A program made the translations under genes and the position numbers. Source: Neopestalotiopsis rosae (lineage: Eukaryota; Ascomycota; Sordariomycetes; Amphisphaeriales; Sporocadaceae). From it: 64,000 nt of DNA. The notes under the pieces were generated by a model. It did no database searches and had not been told where the DNA came from. It saw only the letters and a list, made by a program, of their open reading frames with translations. Location of the stretch: assembly GCA_023078685.1 (NCBI GenBank), contig JALGAS010000002.1, forward strand, positions 4,216,001 through 4,280,000. Reading direction: 5' to 3'. How positions within the stretch are numbered: position 1 is the first letter of the stretch; the number at the start of each line of letters is the position of its first letter. Positions 1 to 11,008 of this stretch are shown piece after piece.

Positions 1-1004
1 ACTGCTGGGGCTGCTATTTTAAACTTAGCCTCACGGTCCACCTGTCCGGCTCCGAACATGCCTAACCTACTTGTGTTGATTACGAGTTACCTACAATGGC
101 AAATGCATTCATTTACAAGGGGGCGGCACTGAGTCCACCTAGTAGTCTAGGTACTCAAGCTGCCGGAGACTTTTTGCTGCTAGGTTAGTTCATAATGCCG
201 GCCGCTAGCTGGTAGTGGTAGCAGCCCAGCGCCATCTCCAGGCCCCGCTGACGCCTGCGAGGGACTGAATGTCTGGGGAATCCATCATATCATGTAGGTA
301 GCGAGTTTGGTTTGGTGCTTCACCTGCGCTTCTCTATTCCTCTATCCGTATAGCATTCTTGGCTTTTTCTTAATTACTTCTTGGGATGGACTCACAACAT
401 TGGCATAACATTGGCATATGCTATTTACAGTCTTACCAAGACATTCACTGTCGATCAGCGTACGTTGCTAAGGGCGTGGCAGCTTAGTGCGCAGCTGGCA
501 GTAAGTATGCAGAGAGACGAGATGAGAAAAGCCTGCCTTTAGATCTACTCTTCACGCACAAATTGGGACCAGTTACATGAATACATACATTAATCCTCCA
601 CTTAACATCTGAATACTGGAATACGATTGGCTACCGTGCTGCTGCCTCACTACTCTCAAAGGAACGCGCGAGAGGAGCATGTCAGCATCCTTCAGGAGCT
701 AGGACTAGATACTTGTGCTGCAGAATTGGTCTCCTCACATCGATGGCACTGACTGTGCCTAGCCGGCACTGGTCTGCACTGGCTTGCAATGGCTGAAACA
801 AAGGAAGAAATATATATGACAAAGATGTTAGGTATCATAATGTTTTCATATACAACTATAATAGTCGCCAGAGATCGACCGATCTCCTGGCAATTGAGCG
901 ATCTTCTGGCCATTCAGCGATCTCCTGACACCCCGTTCTTGCCAAGTTTTGAGATTTGTTGATCAGATAAGCCGAATATAATCGCTTTGACATAAAAACA
1001 AATC
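1..1004. other. Intergenic region, upstream of the Zn2Cys6 gene
   Basis: No open frame here has coding character; the only one of note (692-913, minus) has no recognisable motif. The last 200 bases presumably hold the promoter of the transcription factor gene starting at 1005. A TATA-like AT stretch lies near 808-818, but no element can be assigned with confidence. Confidence 0.5.
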
Positions 1005-3316
1005 ATGGCTCCTGTCGCAGACAATAATCACCCGTCCGGCCGGTCTGGCGAGGAAACGGACGGAGATAATTATACCACAGGCCAAAGATCACGACAGCAA
1101 CCAGGTTCAGCAGTATGTATCCAGTGCACACGCCCATTTTCGTTCCTCCCGTACCCACCTCTGTATCATTCGAGCTGACGATGTTTGTTCGACTAGTGCG
1201 AAGAATGCCGAAGGAAACGGATTCGCTGTGACAGAGGAACACCGCAGTGCGTGGCTTGTGCGAACTCGGGCTCCAAATGTGTCGTAAGAGGCAGTTGCGC
1301 ACCTCGAGGGCCCAAAAAGGGACACTTGAAATCTTTACAAAAACAAATAGGTACGTACGAGTAGAGGACCCTCCGGTCAAAGCGCAATAATTAATTGATT
1401 TATATACAGACGAGCTGCAGAGTCGTCTTCAAGAACAAAACAATGGAGGAGACGGGAGCTCGACATCCACTCTTGTAAATGAAAGCAGCCCGGAACACAT
1501 TGACAACGACGATTTCCTCGACATGGAAATATCAATGCCGCCGCAAAAGCTGATTTTAGACATACCAATACCATCCAGTTTCGGAGACCTCGGCGGCTGG
1601 TCGCCCTCCATGGAGGACTTGGGTTTCGATACTTTGGATCCCAATTTCATGTGTCCAACATGGCTCACAGCAGAACCCGCCCAGTCGCTAGCAACATTAC
1701 CACAACAACAACCGCCACCACCATCAGATCCATCACTGTCCTTCGGCATCATGGGAGGAATACATCATAACTCGATGATTTGTAATGACTTGGACCAGCT
1801 GTTCTTCGACCGCGTCTACTCATTCGCCCCGATCATATCAGAGTCACGATACATGTCCTGGTCCAAACGGCTCGACAAGACCAAGCCCCAGATCTGCTTG
1901 CAATATGCCATGTGGACCTTGGCCGCCTCTTTGTCGAGTCAATTCCAATATGAGCAGCGCAGCCTTTACACAGAAGCACGGCAGCTCCTCGTGGCGCTCG
2001 AAGCCGAGAATGAGGTTAACCACATCAACCCGACTTCGATGCGGTTTGAGCAGGTCCAGGCTTGGATTCTGCTCGTCATTTACGAGCTCACCAACGTGGA
2101 CTGCAACTATCAGCGCGGCATCCTGTCGGCGGGCAGGGCCCTCCGCCTCGTGCAAATGACAAAACTCTACGATATCGACGGTCAAACGACATTTGCGGGC
2201 GATTGGGTCGAGCAAGAGTCGATGCGTCGAACCTTTTGGCTTGTCTACACCATGGATCGATTCACCAGTGCCATTGACAGGCTCCCTCTGACCTTCAACG
2301 AACGACAAATTCGCACCAGATTACCCGCCCCCGAGGACAACTTTTCGAGCGGACGCCCAGTCACCATGCCCTTCCTCTCTGACATGATGGACGTCCTCGA
2401 CAGTCCCGCAGGCGGATGCTGCGACTCGGACAAGACAGCGAGACCATTCACGACATCCATCATCATCGCCACCATCTGCGGCCGAGCTCTCCAGCACGGA
2501 TACTTCCTTCCATATTCAGGCCAACATCAGCAGCCGTCGTCATCCGATTATGGCAACCAGTTCCAATGGGCCCAGTCTTTGGACGCTCTGCTGGACCAGC
2601 ACATCATGTCGCTGACCAACCACGTCTCGGTCGCATCGGGGCGGCCCGACCCCATGTTCATCTTTGTCGGCTTTGTGGCCCACATGGCCAACTTCATCCT
2701 CTCCGAGACCATTCCGGACTACCAGCAACAAATGGCTCAACATGGTGGAAACGAGGGCGTACTCGCCGAACACAAGAGCCCCTCCCTCGATATAGTACAC
2801 AAGTTCAGCACACTAGCCACTACATTGGGGGAGCTGCATCAATTTCGGGTATGTTACTAAGTCCTGTCTAGTCCTGTCCTGCCTCACTCCATTATCCTTC
2901 GTGTATTACATTGACCCAAATTCCTGGACCGCTACAACCCCCGGTCTTCCAGGGTCACCCACCCCCCCTCCTACCCAAATACCTTCTTGAAGTCGATGAT
3001 ATCACAGCTGGCAAGGTTCCCTATGCTGACATGATGCAAACTTCAGATCCATCCCCTCACTCCGATTCCTCTCCTCCTAAGCGCCCGGTTTTGCATGTCC
3101 CGCAGCAGTAGTGGCGAGCCCACCAGAAAAAACAGCAGCCAACACGATGGTGGTGACACAACGGCCACCACCTATAGCACCCTCCTGCTCGAGGTTCACG
3201 CGGCCTTGGCCCGACTCAGCGAGTCCAATGGCTTGGCTCGCATGTGTCTAGAGCGACTAAACAACACTACTGGGAGTCAAGAACGTACGACAGGTGACAG
3301 AATGATGATTTGTTGA
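1005..3316 (+). CDS. Zn2Cys6 (C6 zinc cluster) transcription factor with fungal-specific regulatory domain
   Basis: Inferred exons are 1005-1112, 1197-1350, 1410-2848 and 3047-3316, giving 656 residues. The start has A at -3, and exon 1 is in phase with the zinc cluster. Exon 2 opens directly with the binuclear cluster: Cys37, 40, 47, 54, 57 and 64 with spacing C-x2-C-x6-C-x6-C-x2-C-x6-C, followed by a basic linker (RGPKKGHLK) and a short coil. Residues about 210-420 match the fungal-specific transcription factor domain (PF04082): a helical region with WVEQESMRRTFW, then VYTMDRFTSAIDRLP. The C-terminal exon restores IHPLTPIPLLLSARFC, a stretch typical of these proteins, which supports the 198-nt third intron (CTGAC branch point, TTCAG acceptor). 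It is expected to be a nuclear regulator. Target genes are not predictable, because no pathway genes lie beside it. The exact C-terminus is the least certain part. Confidence 0.88.
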
Positions 3317-4888
3317 GTGCGTGTAAAAAGCGTGAGAGAATAGACAGAATATACATTTTATGATACCATGATGATTTACGATGGGTCGGTAGCCAGGATT
3401 TTCAAGGATAACATTACGCACACCCACAGTAACAGGTATACACTTCTACAACAAGATACTCATAGAGCTATAGACAGAAAATGGTACTATCTCATGCTTG
3501 CAAGATTTTGGTTGGTGAATGTTTCCAATACAAACGAGACCATTTACGTCCTTCGATGAAATACAGGAAATTGTACGTGCATGGCTTATATTTCTTCGTC
3601 TAACCTCGAAGTATTATGACTTGCCTTTGAAATACAGCAGGTCTCAGCACCTAGCACCACAGCAAATGGTGCAGCAGAAGCATAAGCAGGCGGTTCTATT
3701 GTCAATGTTCGAGTTAACTTCGATGACTCTAGGCTTTGGCAATACCGAACGCTGAAGAATAGCAGCGGCTGTTTGTGATGCCAGGGCGTCTGTGAGATCC
3801 AAGGGAGATTCGTGACTGTACCACGACCATATCACTTCAGTATTGGGGATGATTCATTTCTTACTTAGGACCCAAGCCTCAGTTTTGTACTTACCAAATC
3901 ATTATCCCTACCTATACAATATTATATTGTACCTGACCATCTGGTTCCCAATCCGGCTGGTATCACAATCTATCAGAACAAATAACAGATGAAAGCGATA
4001 TTAAAAGAGCTCTTAAGTATAAATTCCCCTTTGTACATAAAGATTTATGCAGAATGTGACGTAACAGCAACGTAACGTATAAATTTCAGTTGTGAATTCT
4101 ATAATCAGTATGATGTCCACCAGCAAGATGAGGCTATTCTCCTTTTAACCTGTGCTGTATCCCCTTGTTGATAGTCAGAATTCTGACCGAACATTATAGA
4201 AATCAGTCGGGGACTTAGTGCATGCATGTGCATCATCAATATTGAGGGCAACAAGGCTGTACACACACTGATAAGGAGGGTGGGCATTGCTCGCAAGGCT
4301 GTATATGCAGTATGTGGCAGGGTCGGGTTGACGGCCCATAGCCGTACGGCTTATATGCTTGTCACCGAATTCGATTCAATATAACTTCATCCCTATTCGT
4401 CAATTCTGCCGTGTGTTGGCGCCAAGGCTGTCAGTCATAATAGTATTGTATTCCCTAGGTGACCAATGGGGTTACTTTAGATCCAATATTGATACCCAGG
4501 CATTCAACGTTAACATTATTGGCGGAAGACTGAATAAAATATCAATGACGATGAAATTCTCTAACCAGACAGCTGTTCCTTCGTTCGAATTTGGGTATCT
4601 TGTAAAGTCTAGTAATACAGAGGAGAGAATAGGTAGAAGGAAATGTTTCCCTCGAACGACCGAATGAACTTGAACATGCCGTCTCTGTGCCCAACACCAA
4701 ATTCCAAAGCCAACAATGTACTGTGAACCACAGTTGACTTTCTCTATGTTGCCGCATTCGCTAAGCCCTGGTCTCCTTGTATCCTCTAGGAACCACCTTA
4801 AGGAATCTCTTAATACTGTATTCGGTCCCCAAACTGTTGAAACGTGGTCAGGAGCTCTTTTACTGCCCCTTGAACGTAATTTCGGATT
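3317..4888. other. Intergenic region between convergent genes
   Basis: This stretch holds the 3' flanks of the zinc-cluster gene and the VWA gene, which point toward each other. Short open frames are present on both strands, but none shows a domain, coding bias or plausible splice partner. It is comparatively AT-rich around 3840-4100. I see no RNA gene. Confidence 0.5.
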
Positions 4889-6043
4889 TCATGCCCTCTT
4901 CTTGTCCCAGTGCTTGTCAACACCGCCTTGAAGAGCCTTGAGAAGGCGCTCGCCAGTCATCTCTGAGCCGCCGCTGGTGGTTGTATCCACCATATCTCGG
5001 CAACCTTGGGCATTGGAAAGCTCGTCGTCGAGCACGCGAAGGGACTCTGTGGCCTGACGGTCATTTCCTACTTGGAAGAATTGCACACCAATTTGGTAAA
5101 TGGGGGCGCCGACGCGATCGAGTCTTTGTGCTGCGGGCACAATGTACTCCTTAGGGTGATCCTGAGCCACGCCGTCGGTAATGACAATGATATTGAGAGG
5201 CTTGAGGCAGGTCTCGTCGTCAGTCTCGCGCACCTTTTCCTCGTATTTTCTCAGGTAGCGACCGAGGATCTTTTCCAGGCGCATGCCCGTCAAGGTGCCA
5301 CCAGATGGGCTGACCTTGTCAAAGATCTCTTCAACTGATAATTGCTCGTCTGGGCGAGTTTTTCCCGTAGCCTTTTTGACATTTCGATATCCCGTGCCTG
5401 CCTTCCAGGGCTCCTGGCTGCTGCCACGATCCTTGGTCTGGTGATTGATAAAGTAAAAATCAACTCCGTCATCATCGTATTCGAGAGCAACTTCCAACAG
5501 CTGTTCCAGCGCCTGGCGAGTCTCTCTCCAGCGACGACCCCACATACTGCCTGAATCATCAATCAGGAATACGGTGTCAAATTTGCGTAGAAATGCATAG
5601 GGATCATTATCAGTATGAAGCTCGCTTCTGCGCTTGATGAGAGGATTGGCCTGGAACTTGTTCGAGGACTTTGTTCCAGTGGATGCTGGAGGAGCTACAG
5701 GCGCTGTTGGCGAATATGCCGGTGGCGGATCCTGAGATTGATCGGCTCCATTGTACCGAGAATTGCTAATGTTGTTATTATTGATGCTGCCGTTGTTCGC
5801 GGAAGAGTAGTGTCCAGAGCTTGTTATTTTACTCGATCTCTTTCGTTCAATTGTGCCATTGCGATCAGACTTTGTTGAGCTTTTCGAAGTGAGAGAGCAC
5901 AAAAACTTCTTGAAAGGATTATTACCCCCCATGCCGTCGCACACGTATCCTGGTTCCCTAGGATTGAGTGTTCTGATAGTGTGTTGACGGGAAAACATTG
6001 AGTCTTCGCCATGGAAGGAAACAGCTAATTTAATGGCATCCAT
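4889..6043 (-). CDS. von Willebrand factor A domain protein with intact MIDAS
   Basis: A single-exon frame of 384 residues. The N-terminal 150 residues are low complexity, rich in Ser, Asn and Pro, and carry a PPAY (PPxY) motif in DPPPAYSP at about residues 105-112, a possible ligand for WW domains such as those of Rsp5/Nedd4 ligases. A VWA domain starts at about residue 153: FDTVFLIDDSGSM holds the metal-ion-dependent adhesion site D162-x-S164-x-S166, GGTLTGMRL supplies the MIDAS threonine, and IIVITDGV the later aspartate. The domain ends in IGVQFFQVG and a C-terminal helix. There is no signal peptide or membrane segment, so it is probably intracellular. Translation might instead begin at the internal Met (5932, MGGNNPFKK). 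The substrate is unknown. A diverged paralogue lies at 51119-52317. It is convergent with the zinc-cluster gene. Confidence 0.85.
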   Translation of the reverse strand: MDAIKLAVSFHGEDSMFSRQHTIRTLNPREPGYVCDGMGGNNPFKKFLCSLTSKSSTKSDRNGTIERKRSSKITSSGHYSSANNGSINNNNISNSRYNGADQSQDPPPAYSPTAPVAPPASTGTKSSNKFQANPLIKRRSELHTDNDPYAFLRKFDTVFLIDDSGSMWGRRWRETRQALEQLLEVALEYDDDGVDFYFINHQTKDRGSSQEPWKAGTGYRNVKKATGKTRPDEQLSVEEIFDKVSPSGGTLTGMRLEKILGRYLRKYEEKVRETDDETCLKPLNIIVITDGVAQDHPKEYIVPAAQRLDRVGAPIYQIGVQFFQVGNDRQATESLRVLDDELSNAQGCRDMVDTTTSGGSEMTGERLLKALQGGVDKHWDKKRA

Positions 6044-8676
6044 GATTGCAAGTGGGGTGATTGGAAACGGGCAAGTGCAGATGACCTGTCGTTGATGACC
6101 GCTGCGGTGGCTTTGAGTCGTAATTTAGGTTTTTCTTTACTAAGATTGAATTGTGCTTGACAGTCTTAGCGTTGTGTAGTATGGGCGCTCTGTAGTGCGT
6201 GCTTCTGCAGCAATGTCTTCGTGATATTCTTTGTCTTCATAGCTTGGAACTAAGGTCCCTTTAATATGGGCTTATTGATTGCTTATAGTTAGTTATGATG
6301 GAGTAAGGCAGACTGGGCTGACTCAAAGACTGACACAAACTTGCGAAACACCTATCGTGACGGAGATTAATCAGAGGGCATTGCAAAAAGGAGTGACACC
6401 GGGAAGAAAATCCATGTGCAGCAAACCCTACCTAGGCTCGCCAGATATTGATCATTTTGAGACCTAATGGGGGCGAGGTTGCACTGTCTTTTCCTGCACG
6501 CGTCCAGAGCGTGCTGCCCCTGTCCCATCTTGAATCATATGCATATTTGTGGGGGCTTTGATGTTGCCTGCCAATAAGGAATGCGGGGCTGTGCGCGGGC
6601 AGATTCTCACTTTCTGACCTTGTTGATCCGCCTGCCGCCAAACAGCTAAGCCACCTGCATAGCCGTCCCGAAGCTACCAATATCGACAAACCAAGCTACT
6701 GTGTAGCGATCAGACACCCTACGCTTTTGGAATTGTATTGAATGCTGCAGCCTCAGGGGTCAGGTCCCGAATATCTGGGAGACACTATGACTTATATATG
6801 ACACACCAATGGAAATTTCGTCCAGCGATGCATGGACGTAGTTGGCCACAGTCGCCAGTATTATCCGAAGGCCTCGATTTGTGATCGTATACTTTACAAG
6901 GCTGTGACAGTAGCGTCGGACTACGTTGGACCACAACATTGACCAGGTAGACTCGTGGCCAATATAATGCTTGCCACTGCTCGGTACGGGTACCTTATTT
7001 GCCTTCTCGATGAGTCGATGCTTCTTCCACCAAGGTTTTGCGATAAGGCCAACTTCGGCCCGGTGTGCATACGGCTTGCATACATTGTGTCGTATATTAT
7101 GCACACAGCCGGAGTACGGCGGTTTGCCGGGCATCTCCAATCTGCACTTGGCCTGTATTAACATCTCCAAGGTGGATTTTTAATCCGGTTTTCCGCAAAA
7201 CCACACGATTCTTTTCATGCCTTTCCTTTGACCTCATGAAATCATGATGAAAGTGTATTGTAGTAAGCAGCCGCTGCAAGGGGCTTATGTGGTCCTTTGG
7301 CACAATGCTGACAGTGCTAGGAACACCGAGGTCGCAAGGACTTCATAAGCCGCCAAGGCACCACGGTTTTATCACCCGATTGGCATCTAGTTTCTTCAGC
7401 AAGTTCTGCCTTGCAGTTCTAGAAAAGGTTTGTTCGTAAGGATGATCTCATGGATCTAATCTAGTCGGCATCAGCATCCCATGATCATGCAAGAGCAAGG
7501 TTATTAATCCTACTGGCGAGGGTGTTTTGCAGCACTTTTCATAGCACGAACTTTACGCCATGTCAGCAGCCTGGCAGATTCTCTCGGCTTAAGCGACAAG
7601 GTGCAATAGCTCAAATCATATGGAGAATGACAGAAGAGAAGACAAAATCACTTGTTATATCACAATGAGAAAAACCAGAGTTGTACTAATGGGCGTTGTC
7701 TTTCGGTGAACTACCTGACCTACTTCCAGATCCCAGAACCAAAGAAAGACCTGCGCGCAAGCCAATTCAATGCCATTCTTCTCCTGGCCGGTTGATAGGA
7801 GATTCGAAGGACTTCCTAGAGGAATATCTCTCTTCTCCCCGTACTTGCCCAACAACCGCAATAGTATCTTGTTTCCTATTATCCTCTGTTGGAAAGAAAA
7901 CCCTGCCTCGCACCCTGAATGGCCATGTTTGCGAATGAATGCAAAACAATCTCTCCAGAAATTACAGACGTTGAATTTGCCAACTCGATCTGCACCATTT
8001 GCTTAGCCAAAGCAGTTGATGGATGAGCTGAATTGAATCCAAGCGACATAATGCCGGAGTGACCAGTTCAAGAGTGCCAGGGGTAAGGAACAGTCCAGAG
8101 AAAGAAAAGTCGAATTCCCCAGCCAAATCAGAAAAAAAAGGTCCCTCTTATGTGCTAATATCCGTGTGGCATGTGTAAGATATTTTCGTTCCGTGGCCGC
8201 CTATACTGTGTGGCCGTCAAAGAGAAGAATGCGGAATCTTCTCCTAAATCATGAGTGCATCATTTTTGTGATACCTGTGGTCGTTGTGCTTGACGACTGA
8301 TTTCTCGAACACGAACCGCTCCTCAACTTGAGGGGGATAGAAAGTTGGCCGAAAACGAAGAAGAGAGAACCGTTTGCCCAACTCCAGGAAGTGGAAAAAA
8401 AGAAAAGTAAAAGACGAGACTGCGTGCAATGGCAGTTTTTCCTCCAAGCCCCCGATTTTCGTTACCAAATAATGGTGTATGCATGCTGTAGTGACCGCTC
8501 GCGGCAGTGCCATGCTAGCTTTTCTAGCTTTTTCAAGTTGTGCTCAGCGGAAGGGGAAGAAAGTGAGAGCCCCGCCGCCATAGAGTGAAGAAACCCGAGA
8601 AACCCGTGGGTACTCTAACATGTGGAGTAACAATGACGTTCGGTGTCTTTGTGATTGATTGGAAAAGTTGATATAA
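6044..8676. other. Intergenic region, 2.6 kb
   Basis: I find no convincing gene. Open frames of 60-136 codons occur on both strands but lack domain signatures, and they overlap each other as expected by chance. The left part is the 5' flank of the VWA gene and the right end is the 3' flank of the coiled-coil gene. The 6780-7200 part looks like degenerate non-coding sequence, and no terminal repeats were found. Confidence 0.45.
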
Positions 8677-11008
8677 TTATCGCATCACGAGAACATCCGA
8701 CTTGAGGAGTTCGTGAGTGCGAAGGCGGTCCATGTCGCGATCGTCACGCAGACTGAGAGTCGGGGTAACGACCAGCATGATGCGGTATTGCTGGTATTGC
8801 ATCTGATCGCTCGGAGTGTCTGTGTAGTTGATGGAGCGCATGGTGCCGTAGGCAAATTTGCTTCCAGTCTCGGGGAAATAGTAGTGAAGAGTCATGCCAG
8901 AAGTCCAGACATGAGTAGTAATGGTCCAAGCAGCGTTGATGACTACCGTCAGAGCTCGGCGAGCAGTCTCATCGTCAATGCTGCAGCTACGCATGGGCTT
9001 GAGAATCTCCATGAGCATGCCGACGTGCTTGGCCACGGATCGGTCTCTGAACTCATCGGCTTCAGCACCAGACTCAATGATGAACTGGACCACCTTGGCA
9101 TGATCCATGACGATTCGCTGTCTCTCAGCTCCCTGGGGGCGTCCTGCATCTGGAGAATAATGTTAGTACCAACTTGTAGTAAGTGGTCTGTTTGTTAAAC
9201 TTACTAGGACCTCGAGATCTCATGCGACTCTGCAGGGCGGACAAGTGACTATCAATGGCATCATTGAAACCAAAGAAAATTTCGGGAACAATCAGGCGGT
9301 TGATGATGTAATCAACAAGGATGCGCTTCATGACCCAATGGCGGCACTTGAACTTGGTAAGAAGGTCGGCCATGTGAGAGGCACTGTGGGTTGGGTTCTT
9401 GAGACCCATGGACAGAATATAGTTCCAAGTGGCAGGGTTGGTGTGGACCAACATGCTGTCAGCCTCATTGAAGGGCGGAGTAATGTGGTTCTTGGCAATA
9501 AGGCCCTCGATGAGACCAAAGAGGCGGGCAAAACCATGAGCAACATCTTCAGCCTCCCAGGCTGGCTTGTTCTGAAGTGCATTGAAGTCAACAGAGCCAA
9601 ACTCGGTAACGGCTCTGAAACCAGTCTGGCGAGGCGTATTGGCACGAACGAGGGCGTTGGACTTTGCGCCAAACGTGTTGGTCAGACCGAAAGGAGTGGC
9701 AGGAGTGCCACTGCGGAAACTCATGCGGGAAGGAGCAGGCTTGGGAGGCTCAAAGTTGCCAGGTGTGTAGGACCGAGCATCCTGGGTCTGGGTGGTGGTG
9801 GCCTTCGTTGCACCTTCAGTGGCATACTTACGCAGCAGCGGAAGCATCTCCTTGCTGTGGTCGGCCTTGGCACCTCGAGGTCCAAACTCTGATGCATTGG
9901 GGTTCAGGAAAGATTCTCGTCGCTTTGTGGGAGGTCCTCTTATATTGTTGGTGGGAGTCTCGACATCTTCATTATCGGAATCGTTCTCATCATTAGCAGT
10001 CTTGGACACCTTGACCAGCTGCATCTTGTTGTCTCTCTCCAAGCGTAGAGATTTGATCTCCGTTTCAAGCTCCTGTTTATGATATTTGTCAGCTACACAA
10101 CGTGAAATTAGTTTGAATTGGTCACAATGGTGACATACCTTAACTTGCTTCACGCGCTTCTGCTCAAAATTCTGAGCCAGCTTCTGAAGGCGCTGGATGT
10201 CCTTCTGCTGACTTTCAATCTGCTTCTCCAGACCAGCAGCAGCTTTGGCCTTCTGATCCTTGTCCTGCGACAATTCTCTGTACTTGGTCTGGAGATCTGT
10301 AATCTGCTGTCGGCGCGAAAGGAGTTCAGTCTGTGCCTTCTCATACTGCATGCGGAGCTCGCCGACTTGATGCTGACTCTTGGTGTGCTCCTGTATGATG
10401 TTGGTTGCGAAGTGGGTCAGATCCTGACCGACACCAATCAAAAGTGTCTGAATGTTCTGAGCCTGATCGTTGTTGTAGCCAGGAGTGACGCGAACATATT
10501 GCTGTGCAGTGACAAGTCGAGCTTGAATGTCTCCGAATCCGCGATACAAGGGCTGGGAGAATTGGAGTCAGTGAAAATTCGCGCTGATGCTCAGACTGAA
10601 CAACATCGATATCGGATGGCAAGAGGACCGCCGAAGAAAGCAACAGAGAGAGGATTCAAGAATAATACTTACACTGCTGGCCACACTGGGTGGGACATTG
10701 CTGCCAGGCGAACCAAAGGGCTGCTGTCCAACGAAACCATTGGGAGGACGCACAGTTGAGGGACGGCGAAGATGGTGTCCTTGGTGATACTCATCAGCAG
10801 CCACGAGAGGGCGGTAGCCGTGAGAGTCATTGACCAGCTTGTTGAACTGGTCGCTGGCTTCGACCAGAGCCATCTCGTCATCTGAGGGCGAGTCGCTGCG
10901 ATTGGTGGTTGAACCCATGCCGTCGTGATCCTTGTTGGGGGTAGCTTCGAGAGCTCGAGCAAGCATAGCACCGCCGCTCGAGTCACTCGAGGATCGAATG
11001 CCCGGCAT
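8677..11008 (-). CDS. Uncharacterised coiled-coil protein
   Basis: I do not recognise this family. Four exons are inferred: 11008-10673, 10552-10139, 10072-9205 and 9149-8677, giving 696 residues. All junctions are in phase with GTAAGT/GTATGT donors; the second intron is 66 nt and would be readable through in frame. Residues 1-112 are disordered, Ser/Pro-rich. Residues about 115-270 form a long Gln/Lys/Glu-rich coiled coil (for example RLQKLAQNFEQKRVKQ). A basic, low-complexity linker with NPNASEFGPRGAKADH and FRSGTPATPFG follows, and the last 350 residues are a folded, mostly helical region ending in DMDRLRTHELLKSDVLVMR. No signal peptide, membrane span or catalytic motif is visible. The start at 11008 (MPGIRSSSDSS) is preferred over the upstream in-frame ATG at 11047, because the preceding bases look like a leader with a possible acceptor. 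A structural or scaffold role is a guess from shape only. Confidence 0.8.

Noticed and set aside
1005..6043. Secondary-metabolite cluster around the zinc-cluster regulator
   Set aside because: No polyketide synthase, peptide synthetase, terpene cyclase, P450 or transporter lies nearby.
9245..9892. 215-codon plus-strand frame opposite the coiled-coil gene
   Set aside because: Shadow frame of the real minus-strand exon; no independent coding evidence.
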